Of a stretch of DNA of 64,000 nucleotides, positions 51,201 through 60,200 are shown piece by piece (positions within the stretch are counted from its first letter, which is position 1; every line of letters begins with the position of its first letter). The DNA is taken from NCBI RefSeq assembly GCF_032854445.1, contig NC_088301.1:11590281-11654280 (forward strand), written 5' to 3'. Source of the stretch: Liolophura sinensis. Lineage: Eukaryota; Mollusca; Polyplacophora; Chitonida; Chitonidae. The position numbers and the translations under genes are program-made. The notes under the pieces were generated by a model. It was not told the DNA's origin. It made no database searches and was given only the letters and a program-made list of their open reading frames with translations.

Positions 51201-54200
51201 ACTAAAATGGCATTCCACTCATAAAAGTTAATTCACATGACAAAGCTGCACGAATTAGCTACCATTACAGAAATACGGCATTACTAAATCTAATGATAAG
51301 AATGACTACTTGATGAACAAGGCAAGAAATATCAGGACAAGGCAGGTTTTGCTAGTAATATATCTCTCTCATATTGTAGCCATGTTTATCTAAGCTTGGC
51401 GCGTTGTCTCCCAATCTAAACAACGGTGTGTGCTTACCTGGGCAAGGATGGGTGTTACACTCTCTTGTTTCATTGGATGGTCCAGAGCAATTGGCACCGC
51501 CGTATTTCCCAGGATTGCACTCACGCATGCGCCCCTGAGATCCACTACCACACGGCACAGTGCACACTGACCAGTCGGACCACTCCAGCCAAAACCCGTC
51601 AACTGCAATGAATAGACAAATTTTTTAAATTCCTCGTATGTTTAGTGGTAATGTCTTGAAACTAAGCAGTCGCTACGATTTATATTTAGTCCCTTCAAGT
51701 TTTTGTGCCTAGTTGGTTAGCATGTCATCTTGGCGCAATGACCCAGCAGCCTCTCACAATGCGCTCGTGGTGATTCCAAGTCCAGCTCATATTGGATTCC
51801 TCTCCGGCCCTACGTGGGAAGTTCTGGCGACAACCTGGGGATGGTCGTGAATTTCCCCTGGGTTCTGACCAGTTTCCTCTCGCTGTAATGCTGGCCGCCG
51901 TCATATAATTGAAACATTCTTGAGTACGGCGTAAAATACCAATCAAACAAATGAATAAGCGTTCCCGTGCCATCACCAAAACTGCACAATGTAATTACTA
52001 CCAAAGAGTGGGTGTAATAATTCATAAAATGGGCAACTTCAAAATAATGTCAACATGGTGATCGTTAGTTCGTTATACCTATGACACGACTAGTCTTCTG
52101 AATATAACAATGTTTGACGAATTACCTGGGCAAGGGTGTGCGTTACATGATACTGTATCTTGGGACACGCCTGTGCAGTTGATACCACCATGTTTGGCAG
52201 GATTACACTCCCGCATGCGCGTCTGGGACCCACTTCCACATGAGACAGTGCACTCCGACCAATCCGACCATTCCAGCCAGTAACCGTCCACTGAATGAAA
52301 AATCCAGTACAACCCCATGAAGTGAAGGACACATAAAAGGTTAAGTGAATACACTGAATAAAAAATTCAAACATTTTAGTCTAAAATTTATTTCAGCTTC
52401 ATTTAAACATATGAGAAACTTAGTCAGTGGAGCTACTGCAGGGTAAAATAAGACTGGACAATGATAAATTCATCTCTTGTCTGACCATTTTGATATGGTT
52501 TAATTGAGCAGTGTAATAATACATATTCTGTTTGATCACTCAGGTGATAATGGGATTAAAAGACACTAACCGACGTGTAAACTAATCACCGATGAATAAA
52601 GACAACTCACCTGGACACGGTTGTGTGTTACAGTCTGTCACCACCCCTGCTTCCCCAAAACATTCTTCACCACCATGACGAGGGTCTGTACAGTTCCTCT
52701 CACGTGATCTCCATCCGCCTCCACACGTAACAGTGCACTGGGTCCACGCCGACCACTGCTGCCAGAGACCGTTGACTGTTGGGCAGCACTGTCTACATTA
52801 GCTTGTGTGTCCCTACCGCTTCTGTTGTATTGAACTTTATGACATGTCTAAACCTCTATAGCTACTTGACCGGGGAGAGGGGAGATTTGGAAGTCTTGCC
52901 CTACCAACAGGAAAACTGGGGTGGGGACGGACAGAAGATGTCATGCTAACAACACAGAGGAAAGGCCAGTGTAGAGACAAAGTGGTGAGGGTATACAGAT
53001 AGGTGGTGTCACAAACACACGCACAAGACAACAGAAAAATTCCATTGGTGGGCAAGTGCAGGATTAAACCTGGACCATTTACCTGCTGGGAAGGTTTTAT
53101 AGGTTATGCGCTGTACTAAGCAAGGATAGGGGATGGGCTCTGGTCATCTACAGCCTAGTCTAGAGAAGCAGTTCTAGGGGAATGCGGTACAGTATGGGTT
53201 CTTCCGAGGTGGAATATGAATGTTATAGCGGAAGAACATTGTGATGAAATGCACTGAATGTAAAGCTTCATTGGTAAATATTAAAAGCTGAATAAGTCTT
53301 CCTGAAAATGGATTTATCACAAGTGTCTTAATCAGTCATATCTCTTAACGCATGTCTGTTAGCTTCTTTGGATCGCTATTAAATTAACGGAATGGATTGT
53401 GACGACCGCGTCACGATTTCAGATCTCAATTAACACCTAACCATCGTAAATCGACCTCGATACATTTGAAACGCACTGTTTTGTAATGAAAGATTCATGT
53501 GTAAGCTTTTGACAGTATGGTTGAGTACTATTTTATTAACAAGTGCTGAGGGTATCTAAGGAAGCTCTACGTATATAAACACGATTACAGGTAAACAGTC
53601 CAGGTTTTTAGAGACTTAGGGTGAGATGAAGTGTTAATGTGAGATTTAGGTAATGTCTGTACCAGGACAGGGAACGTTGGTACTACAAGCCTGGGTTTCT
53701 TCCGTCGCCCCACTGCAGGACACCGTGTCGACACAGATCCGGTATCTTCTGTGGCTGCCATCCCCGCAGGATACATCACACGCCTCCCAGGGACCCCAGT
53801 TGCCCCAAGTCCCGCTGCCTAAGAAGAAGGGTCGGGTCAATTAACGAGGCGCTTAGCACAATGCTAGGGTGTCATAGGAGAAACCCATCAAATGTTGTGC
53901 CCTTCCGCATTCTTCTGAATGTCCCCGCAGAATTCCAGATTTGGGGCGGGCCGTTTGGCTTAACCAAGACTCCATCCACAACAATGTTATTGTAAGTGAC
54001 TCATGCTTGAAAAATTGAACATGACATTTAGACAAATGAAAGATAGGGAGACAAACTGGTGATTCACAACTTATTACAAGTCCATTAAGTTGGTGACATC
54101 ATAGGTTTATCAACACAAATAAAAGAAATAAAGAGCATCGAGCAAGACAAGCATGCTATGACATTTACATTGTGAAAAGCTTATATATGCCACTGCACTG

Positions 54201-57200
54201 AAACCCATTCATGGATTGAACGCCGACTACACACATAAATCCATAGTTTTGAAAACGATTCACAACATCATGGTAACAATATACAAACATTCATCATGCA
54301 CTATTCGCAACAACATAGATTCTCACCAACATGCATTCTCAACAACACAAATTTTCAACAGTAATAAACATGGAGGAAAAACCAAAGATTACTAGCAGGG
54401 CAACTACACTTAGACTAAGCTACTAATATACTAATGTTCATACAGCTAAGCCAGGCAAGCAAATATTATAAATATTTCAAATACCTTTTGCCATCATTAT
54501 AACTTATTTCTCTTTAAACCTCTCTCGGAATATAAAAGATCGTTCCTAAATGTCTCTCTCTCTACACAAATCATTCCTGAGATGAGAGAAAAATAGGCGG
54601 AGAGAGCTCCATCACAAGGAATGCAGGAAATATGTTATATGTGACAAAGCAGAGCACCAATACTCCGCTATACAGCCAAACAGACATGTAATATGTAAAA
54701 AACAGCACTAAACTGGCACCACGACCTCAAGGAAAGACAGCCACGAGCATTGCATAACTTATATTATAGTTTATTGTTATTGTGGTTATATAAAGTCTAC
54801 AAACAGTGAAATAACGTTAATATTACAACTTGGTCCATATAGTAGTTCATAATTACTCTAAGAACAAACTTTGGTTTAGGTTGTCCAAACACAATATAAA
54901 TTTTCATAATCAATCATAAATCTCGTGACATCTTTGAAGATTTTGCGGAATGAGTGTTTCAGAAAAGATAACATTCTAACCCAAAAAGTTTGGCTCTTAT
55001 ACTCTACTCCAGAAACATTTGTGTTTACATACGAAATGTCATTTAGATACTTCATACATGTTTTGTCTTCTAGTATCATGGCGGTTAAACTTGAGGTCGT
55101 GAAAAGTGAGAAGCTGCTGCGCAAAGCGTGACTGACTACGCAGTTACCTGGACAGGGCGGCTGGGTACACGCCCGCTGTTCGATCCCGGGGCCTGCACAC
55201 GGCTCTCCTCCATGTAGAGTCGGGGGAAGGTCACACATGCGGGTCCGTGTTTCTATCCCGGTCTCACACGTGACGGAACAAGTGCCCCATGACGTCCACA
55301 TGTTCCAATCACCGTCCACTGAAAGACGGAACCGCGTCACAATTCATCAACATTCATAGGGGCTGAATTTTCCATACAAATAAACACCATGAAAACAGAC
55401 TAGGAAGTAATCTAAAGTATGGATAAACACTATTTAAATGAAAAGTTTATTTATTTATTTGACTGGTGTTTTACGGCGTACTCAGGAATACTTCACTTAT
55501 ATGACGGGGGCCAGTGTTATGGTTTGTGGAAACCGGTTAAAGGAAAAAAAGAAGTTTACAAATTCGCATATATAAATCACGCAAAGCACAAAAATTTAAT
55601 TGCCATTCTATCAATCCAACTTAGATCTGCCTTACTTGCTGTAGAAGAAAACATCATTGCGCCTTAGAAAAGCTAAATTTAACGTATTCCTAGAGTAAAT
55701 GTAGGCTACCGATGTCAAAGTGAAACCAAACATATCGATGGAGGAAAACGTCCAGCCGTACTTTTTATCTTTACCTTCGGGTTTCTTTCTAACAAGGTAG
55801 GCCAACGACAAAACTATGTGGGTTTTACGAAAAATATATGCAGAAACATTCAAAGCATAGGCCTACGTTTGATGGAGCGCTCAAAACGTTTCAATGCGAT
55901 CTTGCCATACGCCAGGTTAAAGCATAGCGCTGTGGTGGGGCTAGAGTATAATAAAGCTAACCCTAGAATTGCACTGTCAGTAAACACGTTCTAACTATTC
56001 ATTTGTAGAATACAGTTAGCAGTAGACAGCAACTGAAGGATGAGGACGTCGCGGGAGTTAATTCCTCGATTCCGCTAGTATACTCACCCTTACACTTCAC
56101 CCCGGCAGCAATGCCTCCTGCACACTCTGTGGTAGCGCTCCACACGCTGTGACGACAGCCCTGGATTTTACGTCCGGTAGTCGGACAAGAAACGTCTGAC
56201 AGAGTTATCGTTCCTGTACCCATTCCATACCGCCCATCTGTAACCACTGGGTGTACACAAGAGAGACATTTTTGTGGGTACTTCTTGTTATTTGGTGGCT
56301 GTTAAGGTATCAAAAGTCTAAGTTCTGAGTGAGTGAGTGACTGATTACAGGGCTGATTAAGTGGCTGATTGATTGATGTAGTGTGAGAATGAAGACAGCT
56401 ATGTGATTGACGAAATTTTAATGCTCTGAACTGAGATATTGGCCAGATGGCCAAGGAAAAGTTGTCGATTTCTGTAGTTAGTGTTTTCAGTATGTTAAAT
56501 ACGTGAGTTAGCAGTACGCATCTAGCTTTACCTTCACTGGCAGCGGAAAATCCCATCTGTCGGCACGCAGTATTGGCAGCATTCAAATCCCATTTGTCAG
56601 CACAGATAGAACCCCACCTCTCGGTGAGATCATTAAACAATTCAATTCGTCCTTCTCCAAACGTCGGTCCATCCTGTAGACGGACTGGGGCTGTGACCAC
56701 AACAATAAGACATTCATACGTTTGACGTAGTGATATTACAGATCCAATATCTTTTGTCTTACCTGTGTATGTCTAAAATTCCCTCTAAGGACTCCATCTC
56801 TATTGAATCAGGAGACCTGAAGACTTGAGAGGACAGGTTTTCTTTTAATTTAACAGATTGCTAAACCCAATAATCATGTATCCTCACCTTTTTTCCTTGA
56901 TTGTTTCCTGACGCTGTACTCATGAATATTTCATTTATATGACTACTGCCATTATCATTTTTCGTCTATAAGCTGAATGATCTCTCACCTGAATATGCTG
57001 AGGTGAATTACGAAAACTATTACGGATGAAAAATGAATGATGAAGTTCTCAAAGGTCACTGCTCTACATAATTGTGACGGTGTATCTCTGTATGCAACTA
57101 GCTTTCTGCTTTCACATCAAACTGGCACATCAGTGCGTTTACTGCTACAGACGTCACAGTAGAATGTATTCAACATTTTCTGCTTGACGACATAGTCACG

Positions 57201-60200
57201 ACAACTGGAAATACAGATTTAAACCCTGTATTGAGTTTAAGGGCGGTAAAACTTCTCATTTATAAATACCTGTACAAGTTTGTAACTAACTAAACACGCG
57301 CTGAAACATGGCATTTCTTGTCGAATGTGCAGGTAGAGTAAATTACATATAAGGGTAAGGGGTATACCACCCGAAACTACCACTGTTTCAAAAAAAAATG
57401 TATACAACGAATGTGACGCCAGTTTACCTTTACAATCAATGCCCTGACAATACCCGGTCTGGTTCAACGGCCCCATACAGAAGCGATCCACCCCGGGGGT
57501 TCCGCCGTTCGAGCAGGTCCGAGTCCGTGTTCTGAGCCCTTTGCCGCACGTGGTTTCCGTGGAACAGACGCCCCAGTTCCCCCAGTGGTTCCAGCCTGAT
57601 GGCAACATCATCATAGTAATACTATACTATTGACCTGTTCTTCGCACCCTTTAAATTTTAATTTCACTTCCAATGGAGCGATTTCATGATAAATGCAAAA
57701 CTATTTTTTTTTCCTGTGTACTTATACACTTCCTCTATATGATGACTTTTAAGTAAATAAATTGAGGAAACCAGAAATAGCAAAGAGGAAGCAACGTATA
57801 ATCAGACATCATCCGGTGGAAACGAAACACATTCCGGAGAAAATCAGATATATAGTTTCGGAGGAAACAAGACATATAGTTCGGGGGAGACATAACCATA
57901 AGGAAACCACTGCATCTTGATAGGTGCCTTACAAAATGACAACAACTTGAATGTTCTAATACATGCATTATGAATACGGTTTTGTTGACTGTCCAATGAC
58001 CATCAATTGACACGTGCGTGACGAAGCTCACAATTTTTCTTAGAAAGAAAACTCCAAAAATGAAACTCATATAAGAAAATACTTCTGTGTATTGGCGTCA
58101 ACTTGAACCATTATCACGAATGTTCTCACAGAAAGAAACATGGAGGGTTATACAGATATTTTGTGGTGTTTTGTGGTCTTTCGTCATATGCTTACATCAT
58201 GCTTAGGTCATGCTTACGTCATACTGTACGTATGTTTATCACTGTATGCGCACTATGCGGGAATCTTGTACAGTTGGAAGAATAGAACTCAGTGTGTTAA
58301 CTTGTACATCCGCCTACCTTGCCTAACTACTTAATTACTTCATATCTATCTTAAGGATATACCATAAAATGATCATGTATTTACTGTAGTCCAAATACCT
58401 GACGCCAAGGACAACATATATTTCGTATTGGGATTGCCATTGGCAATTACTAATAACAACCTCTAGTTCGGATTAGTATTTACTACTACTGGAAAATAAT
58501 TATGTCTTGTGAAGCTTTAAATTCAGAGATTTTTTCGTACTGGTAAATGCAAAACTAATCTGGTTTGTTTCTTAATACTGCATACCACCTAAGGATTTCA
58601 TTCAGATGATCCAAGAATTGCATCATTGATATAAGGCTCAATAATTACTGTCATAATTGCCACTGATAGTCTTTCGTCACATATTTCGTTTATGTCATTC
58701 AGAAGACCTCACAGCCGCGAAAAGTAAGTTACAGTCTTGACTTACGCGGACACTCCTGGTCATCACATTCCTCTACGTCTGTGTCCTTCCCGGGGCATCG
58801 CAAGGAGTCCGTGACCTTTTGAGTCTGTCCATCCATACACTTCCGGGTTCGCAGTCTCCAGCCTAAACCACAAGTCACGGAGCATGCGCCCCAGTTCGTC
58901 CACGCGCCCCAATAAGGCCACGGTACTATAAAAATATAGATCAAGAATAGATCAACAGTACGACAATAATAACAATATCATTCAGGTATAACCTACAATG
59001 TCATAAATTATTGGTTTAATCAGCTTTAGGGGTAGAGGAACCCGGAAAGCCTGGAGGAAATCTCCGTCTTTCACCAGGAGCTGATGGGCCGCTGCTAGAA
59101 CTACGCGTTAGCGAAATGAACCAGCAAATGTCCATCGGCCTATTTTAAAATATGAATGAAGCGAATAAAATCTAGGCATTAATCTAGAGATATTCCTGAG
59201 TGATAAAAGATTTATGTGGTGACAGGACGCACCTTGAGTTTGACAGTGGTCTCCCGCCCATCCCTGGACGCACACACAGTGGAAGATGTCGGCCCCCTGA
59301 GAGTCAGTCGTCTCTATACACTGTCCTCCATTCTCACAGGTCACGCCCGTACATAAGCCGAGAGCCAGCTGAAACAGGTGTCAGAGTATTTGGATAATAA
59401 TGCAGTTTTATACTTAGTTTAATAGCTTGGATAAATATACGCGTTGACGAAGATCAATGCACACAATGATTTAAGTATTGCGTATTGAAAGCTCCAGCAA
59501 TGGTTTTAGTGACTCCAAGCACTTCCGCTGTTATCATACCAATGCCATTGATATATAGACCGTTACCATACGAGTATAGACCATTGCCAATGGTAAATAG
59601 GACCTTAGCAATGGTATATAGACAATTATCGTTGGTATGCAGACCATTTCTAGCGGTATATAGACCATTACCTTTAGTACATAGACCATCACAATTGACA
59701 TGCAGACTATTACAATTTCTACACAGACCATTTTCATCGGTATACAGATGATTACCATCTGTATAGAAACCATTATCACTGGTACACAAACCATTATCAA
59801 TGATGTGTAGACCATTACCACTGGTAAATAGACCATTACCATTTGTTTACAGACCATTACCATCTTCATACAGACCATTATCATCAGTATATAGACCATT
59901 ACCATTGGTATATAGACCATTATCATTGGTATATAGACCATTAGTTTTGACATATAGACCCTTACCATCGGTATACAGACTATTACCATTGGTGTACAGG
60001 TCATTGCAATTGGTATATAGACCACTACCAACGGTATATAGACCATTACCATCAGTATATAGACCATTATCATTGGTATATAGACCATTAGTTTTGACAT
60101 ATAGACCATTACCATCTGTATACAGACTATTATCATTGGTATATAGACCATTAGTTTTGATATATAGACCATTACCATCGATATATAGACCGTTATCAAC

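Noticed and set aside
53853-54035. Minus-strand open segment beginning DGV, considered as a missing TSR exon
   Set aside because: Lacks all TSR cysteines and the Trp ladder, and has no good donor in phase.
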